Origin: Glandiceps talaboti | Taxonomy: Eukaryota; Hemichordata; Enteropneusta; Spengelidae | Length of the DNA stretch: 62,500 nt | Direction of reading: 5' to 3' | Assembly (NCBI RefSeq): GCF_964340395.1 | Contig: NC_135564.1 | Coordinates: forward strand, 14,889,012 to 14,951,511 | Shown here: in pieces, positions 1 to 15,149 of the stretch | Layout: each line of letters starts with the position of its first letter | Numbering within the stretch: position 1 is the stretch's first letter | Translations under genes and position numbers: made by a program | Notes under the pieces: model-generated | Told to the model about the DNA's origin: nothing | Databases searched by the model: none | What the model saw: the letters and a program-made list of their open reading frames with translations, nothing else

Positions 1-987
1 TATCTTAATACCTGGTTTTAGTTCAGTCAATTTGCAAGTGGTGGTTGTAAGCTTCAGTAAGTAATAATGCTAAGTACCTTTTTATATATGCAGCAAAAAA
101 TACACCCCAAAACACAAACTCCTCTTGTGACCCTTTAATATGTAGAAATTAAATAGCAACAAAAAGTATAAAGACATGTTATGCCACTGCAAGATTAATA
201 TTTTCTCCGCGACAGTGATACTCTTCTAGAGGTAAAAAATACAATCAACTTTGAGCAACATCTGTCGTGCTGTTAGCTTGATCTGTCATTACAAAGGTAC
301 AAAATACAGCAATTACAAATCACAGTGAGTCACTATGTTTTGCCAACGAACTCTTTATCCCTAGTTTACAACGCCAGGGCGTGGGAATCGTTCACGTTTT
401 ATATACATACTCGGTGTTATCGTCGTACGAATGACTCAGATACACGGGAAGTACATGTTGTCAATATTTTTGTCCTCGAAGGTGGATTTTGAAACAGACC
501 CCGTTGGTAGGAGATGAATGACTTATTTCGTCAGTGCGAAGGAAGAGGGGCATTGACCGATGCGATGACAAGCCACGTCCGCAAACTGAATTGAAGATGA
601 CGACGGTTATTAGAAGTCGAGAAATCTCTCTCTCTTTGAAGCCCCTTATTAATAAGTACACGATATTCCTTGTTTTCTTGGAGACAAATGCAGTGATATG
701 AATGATCGAGACTGTGGCATGCCACTTGTAGAAGTGAAAATATTTTATTAGCCTACTTTTACGTATACTGTCCAAGAAGGTGTAAAACGGCTCGAAGTTT
801 TTCACATAAATTCAAGTCATTTAAGAGCTTACGGAAGGGAAATGCTAAAAAATCTACCGAAAGGTACAGCTACGGAGACCTCTAACAATTTGATGACCTC
901 ATATTAATTTGCATAATTGCACATTGATATTTACAAATTTCGTCACGATGAAAATAGTTGTCACCATGACTACGATGTAGCAACAGC

Positions 988-1019
<32 letters not shown>

Positions 1020-4000
1020 TTCCAAAATTTGCTTTCTGTGAATGACAGTTTCGAAATTGTGAATATTGAAAGAACAGCTTCGTTGAATGCACCTGCAGGC
1101 TACGTACGTACGTGAACGTTTTTGACACAGATTTTGGATGTACCCTGACATTGACCTTGGACATTGCAGAGAAACTAAACTTATAGTTAATCACGGTACG
1201 TAGAAACACTAAAGAGACTCACTTCATGACAAGTTGACAGGAATGCCCTTAGAAGTTGAGATATATAATAGATGAAACACGTGTCTGAACTTAGAAATAG
1301 AAATATGTGACATGAAACGGGTTCCATACATGTCAAATGAATAAACATACAAATGTTTCTGTTGCCTTTTTAGGGAAAATTGATGGGTAGCCTTGACCGT
1401 CTAGATAAATTCATGAACTTGACACTATTGAATAAGGATGTAAGTTGGGGTCTCTAATAGTATTCTATATTGCAGATCTCGACGTACTCGTGATAATTCA
1501 GACTTAGTGGACCTTCTGAGATTTGAATAATCTAAGTTAGATTTTCCATCTGTCCACCTGAGATCTGTCAAACACTTTGTCAATACAATAAAACAATGAA
1601 GTATCTTGTCCTCAGACATATCGTCGTAAAGCTCTACCAGTACCATTTTACGGCAACGGTAGAACACATTTCGCGAGAACGAAAAAAAAATGAACCCGCT
1701 GCACTTAAGACTCGGATTTTAATTAATAAACCCTCTTTGATGTGTCATTCCTTTGTTCTAATCCGGACACCGTGTTCTCGCATACCAGAGGCTCGTTAAG
1801 AACGTTGCCGTAAAACAGGCCGTGGTTTGCGACGATGGGACACCGTTTCATTTTGAACACCAAACGCGTCAAATTTCCACTGCTGTGCCCAAGCTTCTAT
1901 TCCTCCGTCAATCATTTCCCAGACGACTTAATAGTCATATCAAATTCTGTTTAGTGTCTAGTCAACGACGTTTTAATAGTTTCAACCATTTTCTATATGT
2001 ATGTATGACTCGGATCCTATATCAATATTTGATGAAAGAAAAAATGGAAGCTGCTCAACAAAACTCGGTTCAAAAGTTCCAAAATATTGACTAACGTGTT
2101 CACCCTGTTATCAAAGCACCATCAAGTCTGCAACGAAAAAACCTACAACAGAAATGTGATTCTGGTTTGGAAATTTGGACACATATTAAAAGCAACCATA
2201 TTTATTTCACCTCATTAGACAAAGGTATTATTCTTTCTCCTTGGCATTTTTCGATCATGCTTGGGAGTTGTATGTACTCATATTTCCACCACATCAATAA
2301 ATCAAAGCCTTCTCAAACCTATTGCTTGACCTCCGTATGACCTCGAGGAGGGGACGGTTAGACAAGTTGAGTGACGTAGATATAATGGACACAACATTAT
2401 GTAAAAGGCTATATCGCTCGAAGACGTGGAACCTGAAAAAAAAGACGACACACCAACTGGTATTGTTAAACATCAAACAAATTTATTTGAATGGTGTCCA
2501 AAGATTACCACCCACAGTGGTATTATATGACTTGATGACGATAAATGTTTTCCTACATTAGCAGTTTGCGGTGGCCTGTGTCGCGGAAAGGTTACACTCG
2601 TTATAATATTGCATGACGTGCGTTTTTCTTACTTTATCAGTTTGTTTTGTTATTTAGTCTGCAATTCTGGAGGTGGGGGTACTGTGGGGTCGGTGAGGGG
2701 GGGGGGGTACTGTGTGGTGGCCCCTGTACATATGATCTCAGCTCATTATCATATATTTTTACAAGTAAAATACAATCCTGCCTAGAGGTTCAATATTAAA
2801 TCATAATACATGTGCGAAGTTAAATTTAGTTTATTGCCAACAAAACTTAATTTTATCAATCATCAACAGTGCAATAAAATATCAGAATCTTCCTGCAGTT
2901 TTATTTTATCTTTTTTTTGGACAATTTCATATTCAATATACTAGTTATGAAAATTATGTGTTTTTAAACTAAAATTTTCATCTTCGGGTGGTTTATGTGT
3001 CTCTTTGTGAAAAGTAACAGAAAATTGTCGATAATGGAATGGGTGTAATTTCAACCATTCATCGTTTATTCACCGTTGGTCTCTGGGTCAACACTAGAAA
3101 CACCCTAAAGTAATTGTAAAAGGTGTCAGAGATCTTACAGTAGAATGTAATATTTCAAACGTCCTGATTTCACATCAAGTGGCGATCATCAGCAACTTTA
3201 TTGGAAACACCTTGCAACAAGTTTATCGACGTACATTCGTACTTGCACTTACCAAAATCGTATTGAAATTTGAAATTATCAACAATTAGGTTTATTCAGA
3301 TGTTTTTGTGTAAAATAAAGTAACTCCATGGATCATTCAAATGATCTCATTCACGCACGGTTATATCATTATTAATATGATTCGTGATTATTGGGCGATT
3401 TCAGGTCGACCATAGAGGGCGCTATAGGTTGTGTACGATGTGACGAATATCATTTAAGTTGGCCATTCGGCGTCTGATATTCTTTTCCTTACATAAATGA
3501 ACAAAATCTTTCCTCGGTTGTGAAAGAAATGTATTTTCGACAGAAAGAGCGATATCTAACAAACTAATTGCTTGTCATGCTTTGTTCGATGAGAAGGGGC
3601 CAGTAATGTGTACGAAACATTTTCTCATGTAAACTTTGAAGAACCGAGTGGGGCATACGGGTACTAAGCGGATTAGATAGGCAAGGATCCAACTTCGCTA
3701 ATTCACGTTCAGACGGTTAATAATGACAAAAAACAGCAAAAATGAACATAATTGAAATTCTCCCAAATTAAATCACATACAATATTCAAATCAGATGCGT
3801 TATATTCAAATATTCGTTGATATGGCAGCGACTGCTTGTTGCCGGCCATTTAAAGCGCCATATGGCTTGCCATGAGTAATCCATGATTCAATTTCAAAAT
3901 CTCAAGCGATGGCTTCATGTCATCGCCTCTAAATGGAATGTCCCTTGCAGTTGATTATTTGTTTTACTTTGTGAGTTGAAACTGACCTACATCACCATAT
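1..4000. other. Non-coding stretch without supported gene
   Basis: Only short chance open frames are seen, with no recognisable domain. It includes a 26-base poly-T at 988-1013, a paired 13-bp inverted repeat at 1646-1658 and 1803-1815, a short poly-G near 2699-2707, and a CTCF-like core at 3414-3424. Confidence 0.6.
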
Positions 4001-4051
4001 GTTGTACAGGAAAAGGCTTGGGCATAAATTAATGGTACTTAGTGACAGACA

Positions 4052-4216
4052 GACTGTCAAATTAACAAATCAGACAGACGGGCAGACAGACAGATACACA
4101 GACGTGAAGAGAAACATATCTATACAGAGAGACGGACAGAGCCAGCCAGACATACAGAGAGACAGACAGAGAGACAGAGAGATAGAGAGAAAGACATACA
4201 TATATACAGACAGTAA
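4052..4216. repeat. Degenerate GACA/GAGA microsatellite
   Basis: Imperfect repeats of cagacaga and gagacaga. Open frames across it are artefacts of the repeat. Confidence 0.8.
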
Positions 4217-4407
4217 GATGGTCCTGCCCAAAGACGAATTAAGTCGGGACCCTATTCTGATAAAGTCCCTTTATTTCTCCGTCCTGGTGTTTTGGGAAAA
4301 TATGCAGGATCGAATCCCGTACTCCGTCAGCAAGGAGAACTAGGTAATATGTATCTAGACACATAGATCGATTAACAGATTAGGTAGATCGACTGACACA
4401 TAAACTC

Positions 4408-4684
<277 letters not shown>

Positions 4685-5345
4685 AGAGACGGGGGAGAAA
4701 GGGCAATGCAAGACAAGGAAGAAAGGCCACGGAAGGGTTGTAGTTATGAGGAAATACGATACTGTGTAACAATACACCCAAATCCCGTAAACCAATAAAA
4801 CTCTGAGAAAGTACCGTATCATACACCAGTATTTGCAAACATGTTGGCAGGTTTATGTCAATCATTGCCTAACATTACCACACACAATGTCATTATATCG
4901 CTTGCTTGAAATAAATATTTTCTCGCACTAGCCGTTGGTACAGACCTATAGTGTGTCGCTGGAACTTGCACGTGTATATGGTCTGACCATGCACAATTGT
5001 AATTGTAAACCACGAGTTGTATGACGAAAGTACACATCACAAAGGAGTATTGGTATTGTGGTCTGTATTTTGAATGGAGTGTGTATTTGGAGTATATGTA
5101 TTTTCAATTTAAAATGAAACCCGGCGTCGTTTGTAATTACAATCTGTGCCAACGTCCTGCATTTTTGTACTTTAAAAAAAAGGGTCATTAAAAATTACTT
5201 TATATATTATGTTGATGCAGTAAACGATTGTTCTTCTCTTTGTAAGCTTATATATTGGAAGAGATGAGCTACACATTTTTATTATAGACCTTTCGAATTC
5301 GTTTATATAAATTTCGCAAATCAAACCTCAATTCATCCCGATATT

Positions 5346-5665
<320 letters not shown>

Positions 5666-6548
5666 GTCTAGGTGAGTACACAAAGCAGCATGGATAGTCA
5701 GTCTCATTTCAATCGAATTGCATCGAATCAAATCAAATTAAACCATGTTAAATCACATCATAAAGAAATAAAAACACTAACACAAAAACCAACCTCAAGT
5801 ATATGTATAAGACACATGTCATTTACTAGTTCAAAAGGGTAGGGCCCAGGTCAAATGTCATGTGTCAAAGGTTATGACGTGTTCTAGTGTTGGGTACATT
5901 AGTTATCCATGGATAGTTACTCGTATATTACTGAGTTGTATATGTATCACCTGATGGGAGTAAAATTCGTTTGATATAATAGATGTCCTTTGTAACACAA
6001 TTTGTCGGCATATCGGCATATTCAATTGTAGTGTACTAAGAATCCCTTCGAATACCTCGTACCTGATATCTCTACTCTGATATTCCACTCACTATTTGTC
6101 TGTTCCATTGTAACTTTCCCTGCCAAAACAAGCAACATATGTGAATCATTACGAGCCCTTACTGATTTTCTACCAATAGTCAAGATACATGATTTTGCCA
6201 TTCTTGCTAACCAGAGTAGATTTTTCCTCTCTCGTCGAACCTAGGGGAATATTCTTCTATTGCCGCTAATGGCAGCCATCTGGTTTTACTACGATGACAA
6301 TCAACTTCACTGTGGTTGAGATGTCAGAACTGTACATGAATGAAGTCGCCAACTTTACGATCTGTGTCCGACGTCTCTAATAAAATTGGGAAATCGTGAA
6401 TTCGACGGCGAATCTTCACTCATTCTAGTGTTCTCATCACCCGTTTGTTTGAAATAATCATAACTGGTGAAGTTGTAGTATATCATAATATTTTATATAA
6501 TTATTTGTTTTTAAGAATATGAAAGTCCGTGAAATGCAAATCCTTTTG

Positions 6549-6945
<397 letters not shown>

Positions 6946-7028
6946 GGATTGATGAAATGAATTAAAGGTTAATTGAATTTGTTCTTTCTGAGAAGCTACT
7001 GATGGACAGACTCGCCGACTCACTGACC

Positions 7029-7036
7029 GACCGACC

Positions 7037-7099
<63 letters not shown>

Positions 7100-7130
7100 T
7101 GACTGACTGACTGACTGACTGACTGACTGA
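7029..7130. repeat. (GACA)n then (GACT)n microsatellite
   Basis: Clean GACA repeats to about 7099 switch to GACT repeats to 7130. Confidence 0.95.
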
Positions 7131-8109
7131 AAGGATTGTGATTCGATGTTTCGATTCATGGTGGGGGATACATTAAAATTAAGAAGAGATCTAAAGAGAA
7201 GGGACAAAAATAGATATGGTAATACTATCATCTATCTCGAGACATAAAGGGCAAGGAAAAGATCGAAAGTTACATCATCATAATAATGTACAATGTCGTC
7301 GCCCTTTCACCAAATATATATTATATACTGAATTACTTGGGACTTAGCCAAGTCATTGACTGGACTTTTCAAACACGAAGGGAGATTTGTGTCAGTTGTG
7401 TACTAAGATTACCACACACTATGTAATGATATCACCACTTTGGGATAAACTTTATACATTATCAGCCGTTGATTTCAGCACATGTGGAAAGCTAATTTCA
7501 TCCTGCATTTCAAAGGGGCACAACCTGGCCACGTTTGCCTTTATAATTTGACGGAACGCTCGAGTCGGGTGATACCTTGGGGTATGGTAACCAGGACCCA
7601 CCGTTATGATGAGAGAGGAAATCTGTCACATTTGTTGTTGACATGTTCATATTTGTTTTTTCAACCTGTAGAAATACAACTCGCTTTATCTTCAAACTGA
7701 TACTCGTTTCACGTTTCTGGTTGTGCAACGGGCGATGGCATGGGATCATGTACATACTATTTTGCCATTTCATCGTTTAGTTCTGTCCTTTTTTTGGTAC
7801 CTTAAAAATGATGGGGCGGTCAACCGGTTAAAAGAGAAAAATGAAGGGATTCAAAAAAAATAATAAGTATGAGTGTATATTGTCATAAAAATTTCAGTTC
7901 ATCGTACATTTAACAGTCTGGATGGTTTGGCGATAACAATTAAATACATGATATTATATCATGAAGCCTCTGATTCGTCAAATGCGCTAAATTTCAGTGA
8001 CAAAACTATACTACATACTTGTGGTATCACCATCAGTCATTTTGTAATATTTTCAGATTCCGTCATAGCTAGTGGTGACATTGTAGTTGTTTGGCCAGAT
8101 TCCATAACT

Positions 8110-8335
8110 ACAGGGTCGGATGAAATATTTTCTGTTGCGGTCATAGAGGGCGTCAATTTATTTGTTTTGTTATATAAACATAGGGTTGAGATCGGATAAG
8201 ATATTTTCTGGTCACAGACAGCGTTAATTTAATTTTGTTGGTCATTTACACATGGTTGGTATCGGCTGGTATATTTTCTGATGAGGGGTTTCAATCATAG
8301 AGGGCGTCAATTTATTTTTTGGGTCAGGTTCCATT
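8110..8335. repeat. Three diverged copies of a ~76-bp tandem unit
   Basis: Each copy carries gatattttctg, then catagagggcgtcaattta or a decayed form, then a TTTTGTT stretch and an acatggttg/acataggg segment. The copies start near 8125, 8201 and 8269. Confidence 0.6.
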
Positions 8336-8567
8336 AACATTGGTTCGAGGGTGGGTCGGTCTGGTAATAAGAAACACAGACATAAATACGGCACATTTAA
8401 GAATGAAATACCCCCTCTCTGACAAAATCCCTGTACTTTTACGAAACATGATTTGGTTCTATACACCAAACATTCCGTTTTTACCAGAGAAAAACCAGAA
8501 AAGTGAGTGTACTATCGTTAAACAGCAGGTACAGTGATTGTATAAAGGTTATTCCGCATCTAGGGAC

Positions 8568-8961
8568 CAAGAAATCATCTTGATTATATAAGTCAAGGAA
8601 CACTCATTTACGAAATTTAATTGGAAAGGAATGCACTTTCGTAATAGGTTACTAGAGGCCAAAACGTATCATACGATGTTTTACATAATTTGTTTATAAA
8701 AATCTTTGGCACGAAAAATGTGGTTACTGAATGTGGTTAATGGTAAAAGTACTATGATCCAAGAAAAAAAAATCATCTTGATTATATAAGTCAAAGGACA
8801 CGTATTTACGAAATTTAATTGAAAGGAATGCACTTTCGTAATAGGTTACTAGAGGTCAAAACGTATCATACGATGTTTTACATAATTTGTTTAAAAATCT
8901 TTGGCACGAAAAATGTGGTTACTGAATGTGGTTAATGGTAAAAGTACTATGATCCAAGAAA
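8568..8961. repeat. Tandem duplication, 198-bp unit, two copies
   Basis: Copy 1 (about 8568-8765) and copy 2 (about 8766-8961) share atcatcttgattatataagt, the cactttcgtaataggttact block and the gaatgtggttaatggtaaaa end, with few differences. Copy starts at 8574 and 8772 give a period of 198. It is probably recent. Confidence 0.9.
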
Positions 8962-9564
8962 AAAATAAAGAATTTTTAATGAGATTTTAAGGAGAAAAAG
9001 GTAGAAAGTAAAAGAAAGATTGGTCGATAAGACAGAAAGCAATGTCTTACTCATATTCATATTCTGGCCAATGTCATGATAAGGTAACTAGATATTGACC
9101 AAACGACTTGTCTTGCTCGTGGTGTTACCAGCTCAAGAAATTCCACTTTTTGAGACAATAACAACCAAGACAGGTCTCTAGGCTAGCTAGATACACATGT
9201 TCCATTGTATTACGTCGGTGAACAGTTTAGCTGAACATAAACATCTGCTGATAAATTTCAACATATAACTTTAACAGTGTAGGTAGAGTAGACAAATGAA
9301 CTGTCAGAATGTTTAATGCTTCACATTTTTTTCTGAGTCACCCATCACCACAACTCCTATGTGTACAAAACGTTAACGATTCCCACGCTCCATAGCATTG
9401 TGTATCAAGAACATAAACCATCCATAAAATTGTGTTCTCCAAACAGGGAATAATTCATGACAACACTTCGAATTTGTAAGTGATATCCTTTGTAATGACA
9501 GATTGAGTAATAGTGAAGCTAGCCGGGTCCTGTCGAGTGAAGATGTACCTAAATATTAATAGCT

Positions 9565-9670
9565 TAGAATCCAGTCACGTGGGGGATTTTTGCTCTTGCC
9601 ATTACCCTACAACTGTAAAGGAATGGCGAGGGCAACACCCCCCCCCCCCCCCCCCCATGACTGGATTCTA
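9565..9670. mobile_element. Small foldback element with poly-C arm
   Basis: The end tagaatccagtca is repeated inverted as tgactggattcta. The pairing continues through the G/C run and cttgccatt versus aatggcgag, leaving a loop of about 18 nt. The right arm holds a 19-base poly-C. It is a hairpin-forming MITE-like insert without coding capacity. Confidence 0.65.
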
Positions 9671-10202
9671 GGCAAAGTCGCTAACCACATGCCTCTTTCC
9701 GGCACCGAACGTACCCCGGCCAGGATCAAGAAGCCTCGGCAGAACTATGTACTCTGGCTTGTGAGAGACTATCTATGCCCAATACAAACATGTACATAGT
9801 CATGATGCCGACTCTAATTGCATCAGGTACAACAACTTGTGGATAGCGAACGAGAAGAACTCGGAATACATCTGTAAACTACAAAGAAGTTTGGTTGGCT
9901 TACTTATGTTTGTACACACTATTGTAAAATATAAACAGAATAAATGCACTATGCATTACATGATTTACGTTGACTCTACACTCCAAGTTGTGGTTTTGGT
10001 GAACATTTTTTTGGTCACATTTTTAATGTCATTCACCTGAAGCTTTTAAATTTCGACAAACTGTCAAATATGATTCATTTTTTTTCCGCGGAAATTTAAG
10101 CTTTGATACTTAAAAACTAAAAGTTATTCCCCGGAGCTGGTTAGGCTGTCACTTGTTTCCTGCAACAAACAACGAAAATCAAGAATAAAGAAAATTTAAG
10201 AA

Positions 10203-10235
10203 TAGTGTTGTTGTTGTTGTTGTTGCTGCTGCTGC

Positions 10236-10269
<34 letters not shown>

Positions 10270-10270
10270 C
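10203..10270. repeat. (GTT)n with embedded (GCT)n
   Basis: Trinucleotide run with four GCT units in the middle. It would code poly-Asn/poly-Ser on the minus strand, but no gene context is seen. Confidence 0.95.
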
Positions 10271-11396
10271 TTGTAATAAATGACTATGAAAACAGTCGAA
10301 AACGTCCGACCAGGTTTTACATTAAAGCAGGCTTCAGCAGGGACTTCAAAATACAATTAACTGCAACACTGAAGGCAAACACTATGATATTGGCTCAAAC
10401 AAAAATTTATGTAAATTCAGACTAAAAATGATTTTAGGCACAAACGACTTGACCACTTGCCGACGCAATTTCTCCCATTTCATTAGTTTTTGTTCCTCAA
10501 GGGTGAAAAAAGTATGGTCGATGCGATGTCTTTGAATAATATTTACAAATTGGGTAATGTTCAATTATTTATGAAAACTCTGCCTAGGACAATCCATCCC
10601 CCTATTCTATCGTTACCCGCTTCATTTATTCAATAAAGTAAACAAAACTACATGTAGTTCTTAATTTCGCGCTTATGGAACTGTTGAAAACCACGTGAAC
10701 GGTTCATGCACTGTTCAGGATATCATCATGCCTACATTATGTATCTCCACGTTCAACACAACAATAGTTTCGAATCAAATTTCCAATCAGGCTAACCAGT
10801 TCACCCTTTAGGGTATTTCGTTACTGTTTATAGACACTACCATCACGTTGCCTGCAATAGCCGATAAATATATAACTTCACGACTCCTGCAACGAAAATA
10901 ATGTATAATTAATCACTTTCGTAACTCGTTTGAGAATAAATATAAGGTCAAAGTTCAAACACCTCAAACCAAGATGAGAAGGGAGTTGAACAAATCCAAG
11001 TTCCGGAAAAAAAATTCAAGTAGACTTCAATATCTATATACAAAATGCGAAGATTTAAAATTAAAGAACTATCCTCAGTAATGGTGATGCAATGTTCGGG
11101 TTTATCACTTTCTTTTTCTGAGTTGAACACTCGCGATAGAATTCAGTGCAAACTTAGTAAGATTGTCACTTCTGACTGTTGCCTTGTATTTCACAGGGAA
11201 TTGGTAATATATCCAATAAAACCGATGGATAATTGTACTTTTCCAGCAGAAGCCATTTCCACATGTACAGCTCGCTTCTCCTTCTCGCTAGCCCGAAAGA
11301 TCTAGTCGTTGTTCCCGCTTATATAATACGTTCAAGTAACGAGTTAAGTGGTTACATAAGCGAACTATCGACTGGAACATTTGGACTACCCTTCTC

Positions 11397-11421
11397 CCCT
11401 ACCCCTACCCCTACCCCTGTC
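11397..11421. repeat. Short (CCCCTA)n run
   Basis: Four tandem ccccta units. This resembles a telomere-like repeat but is too short and of the wrong unit to be called one. Confidence 0.6.
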
Positions 11422-11953
11422 TATATGTATACCTGTCGTGTACTTGTCGTTGTAGTTGATAGAAGCTGTTTCTTCTGTTTCTTTCCCTGTCCCTTTTGAA
11501 ATTGTAACTATAGTATTTTCTTAATCAGTATCAAATTTAACAGCAATATGGCAAAATTCCATACCATGTTCACAGATGAAAACGGGCTAAAATAGCAAGC
11601 TATATGCATACTAGTAATACATGGCCTGTGTCAGCAGTGATTTCATGAGCTTTGTAAACGTTTTGTATTGCATGGCACGTCCCGAGCGCCCGTCTTGTAG
11701 TCGTCTGGGGAGTTACAGTTTTTTTTCTCAGAAGCGAGCCAAAGCTATTAAACGAACTATGAAGATCAGTGAGCCAGATGACAGGGTTTCGTGTTGAGAT
11801 AGACACCATAAAGATAATGAAGACAACACTTACACTGTGTGGGAATCCTTATTTTGTTAATGATGTAAATAGTAGGAGTATGCACACTACTATTTCTTTG
11901 ACAATAGACACATGATATGATAGACTTGGTAAAATTGTTCATGTTGTAGGACA

Positions 11954-12083
<130 letters not shown>

Positions 12084-12999
12084 ATCCACCCTGTCTATGA
12101 ACTGTATGGAGCTACTTCCAATTCATAGGAACATGTACTGACTTATCAGCCATGTTATAACTGCGAAAGTGTAAAGCTAAAACATTTTAAGGAGGAGAAA
12201 AACACAAGCGTTCACTGATGTACAGTGACCACACAGACCAGAAAATTAAACACATTTCACATTGACGGGCCAATCTCTGCTATCTGTAGTTTGTGTATCT
12301 TTACCTCAGACCACTATAGCGGTCCACTATAGTGGTTTGAGTAGTAACACAACATGTTGTAGTCAGTCTCACTTAAAACTTGATATCTCATCAGATGACT
12401 ACGGCTCGCTTCTTGGAAATTCACTGTATGTAACGTAGCAAACCAATACTCATCGTAGTGAGTACGGTTTACGTGGGGGGTAGTATGAGTTTATTTCGAT
12501 TAGTAACAACGGGAGAGCAAGGGAAAATATGATCTGCTACAACAACAGGTCAATGGAGGCTCAGCGGAGCAAGACTAACAAATCTGAATCAACATTAATT
12601 TAAAAGAGTGCAACCTCTGCAGCACGTGTAAGGTTTTTTATTTCGACCATTTAATACGGAGACGAGTATCCGACGATAGTTTTGCCACGTCCACAGTCTG
12701 ATAGCGATGACACTCGGGTGGGCATTTTGCCCGAAAGCATTGACGATTTGTCAAAGGTCATATACAAAGTCTGTTTGCGACGTTTTGACATACCCATGAC
12801 AAGGATGGAATGCTTATTGTAAAGGGGGCATTAATCTGAGTTTATAAGTTTTGGGGATAATCCTGCTTCGGCTGCATATTGAAAGGTATAAAATCTGACA
12901 CGTTTACTGAAGCTTAGTTAACCATTACTTACTATAGGCAGAACTCAAACCAGATATGTTCACAAGCGTGATATATGTACAATTTGATGTCATAATTCA

Positions 13000-13001
<2 letters not shown>

Positions 13002-13080
<79 letters not shown>

Positions 13081-13106
13081 CATACATATACATATACATA
13101 TATATT
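13002..13106. repeat. (TA)n microsatellite with (CATA) tail
   Basis: Pure (AT)n to about 13075 followed by catacata/catata variants. Confidence 0.97.
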
Positions 13107-13528
13107 ACACTTGCGGAAATCTCTAGGTCCTGTTATGCCACCAACTGCATTAACTACAGCTGTGGACATATAAGTGTGTGAATCCCCTTGTGTAACTAGT
13201 CACATAGTATAAGGTAGATTTCAGTCAGTAAATGAGGAGTGGCATTCTTATCATAAACATACTAAGGCTATTCAGTCTGCACACAACTGGATCTCAATTG
13301 TTACACTGTAATCAAATATGTGTCGACCAGTTTTTTTTCTTCACAATTTGACAGTTGAAGACTTTCACATTATATATACACGATTGAATACTTTATCCCT
13401 GTTCCCATGAACGTCAGACTCACTTTTAGTACACTGACTTGCCTTGTTGAAAAGCCAAGACTGTATAATACCAACTTGGTCCAAGCAGTATAGCTGTGAT
13501 TTCAAAAGATCTCCTTATACCACTTTCA

Positions 13529-13666
13529 TCACAGGCACTCGAATCAATGTGTATGATTTAAAAAAAAAAATATGTATGTAAATAAGACTGGCCGAACCTT
13601 CAAACCTTGTCTTATTCACATACATATTTTTTTTTAAATCATACACATTGATTCGAGTGCCTGTGA
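13529..13666. mobile_element. Near-perfect hairpin (60-bp arms, 20-nt loop)
   Basis: The left arm starts tcacaggcactcgaatcaat and the right arm ends with its reverse complement (attgattcgagtgcctgtga). The pairing runs on through the poly-A/poly-T part to aataagac versus gtcttatt. The loop is 13589-13608. Arms differ by only one or two bases, so the structure is young or maintained. It could be a foldback MITE or the source of a long hairpin RNA. Confidence 0.8.
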
Positions 13667-14399
13667 CGTTCATGATGTACTTTCAGTGATCACATACATA
13701 AGGACTAACTATTCACTGCAACAGAGCTGGCTGAGGACCACCTTGGCTTTGAAACTACTTTTAAAAGGAAGTGTCAAATTTTATGAATAAAATATATCTG
13801 TACAATCAATTAGTCAACCTACATGTACATTGTCGTTAACATAGGCAATTCATCCACTTGCCCGTCCACAGCTGTACATGTAACATTAGAAGACGTTTAA
13901 GGCCATGGAAGGCATATACTATTAACTGTTTTCTCAAGGGTTTTGTGTAAGTATTTTTATACAAGTAAAAGAAGTTTATAAACTCAGCATGTGTACCACT
14001 TCATGCAAACGTTTTATTTTTTTGTGAAGCGACTTGCAGCAGTTCGAACACTGCGAAAAGAGTATCTCCCAAGCTGTAATCGATGTGATTATGGTAACAA
14101 TATGATACACGTAAAACACACCTGAAGAAGATTCGACCTTGCATGAAATGTCCAGGAAAACCGACTTCCTAATCCAAGAGTCTCAAAAAAACAAACATCC
14201 AACAGTCTCAAAAAAAAACCCCACCCCACATCCAGTAGCCTGTCTACATCGCAGAACTGTGTGTACGATATAGCTGTGACGTACACTTATGTTGGGCGAG
14301 AATATGGGCGACTGTACAGATCAGATGTACACATGGCTACGTATGCAATTTGTACTTGAAGCTCAGTCATGACAATATTGTGCTTAATGTTCAGAGTTT

Positions 14400-14625
14400 A
14401 GAATCAGCAAGTTGTCGGTTCAAGCCTCGACACTACGGGATATAGTTTGGGCCCTGGGTAAAGTTCTAACCACAATTGTGCCCTAGCCAACCAAGCTCTA
14501 TATTTAATAGGAGCCTGGTAGGATAGAGGTTGCTATGTCAGTTCTAATTTGCTTACAGAGGCTGCAATGGATCGTATGTCTTCCCTGGTAGTTGACTGCT
14601 GCAGTGGGGTTGCGTTTTTATAAAT
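14400..14625 (+). mobile_element. Possible tRNA-derived SINE fragment
   Basis: GGTTCAAGCC at 14417-14426 matches the pol III B box. Following text (gggccctgggtaaagttcta, accaagctctatatttaata, gagcctggta) resembles the body of tRNA-derived SINEs of marine invertebrates. No clear A box is visible, so it may be 5'-truncated. Confidence 0.35.
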
Positions 14626-15149
14626 GTAACTATTGACTCTTTTGAACATCAAAATAAATATGCAACTAATTATTTTACAGAAAACGTTAAGTTTGAGAAG
14701 AATCTAAAGCATGTATTCCACGAGTCCTAACGCTTTTTTTCCAACATCAGGTTTTTACTCAGTTCCAGGGTAACACTGGGGTCCAAGCTCAGCTGCCAGT
14801 CACTGCATGATACCATATGACATAAGGAGACTGACAAACCTTAAAGTTAAACGTTACGTCACGTTACATCATCTGATCATTTATTTGTTCAGGGGAGGCA
14901 TGATGAAGAGATAACCCTACGCTTCCCTGGTTCATCATGCCATAGGGACGTGGTTTGTAATTCTTATAAACTTTAGAAGGTAAATTAAAAGTAGGTCTTA
15001 ACCGAGCGGTTATTGACCTGTCATTTAATAGTGTATAACTTGGAATGAACATTTGTATATATTCTGACTCACTGTCAGAAACCAACTTGAAATTCAAATC
15101 GAAAACTTGACGCCGAATGAGTTCCATTAACTGTATATACATATTACTT

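Noticed and set aside
10203-10270. CTG/GTT repeat as a polyglutamine or polyasparagine coding tract
   Set aside because: No exon context is visible around it.
11397-11421. (CCCCTA)4 as an interstitial telomere
   Set aside because: The unit is not the usual metazoan TTAGGG/CCCTAA and there are only four copies.
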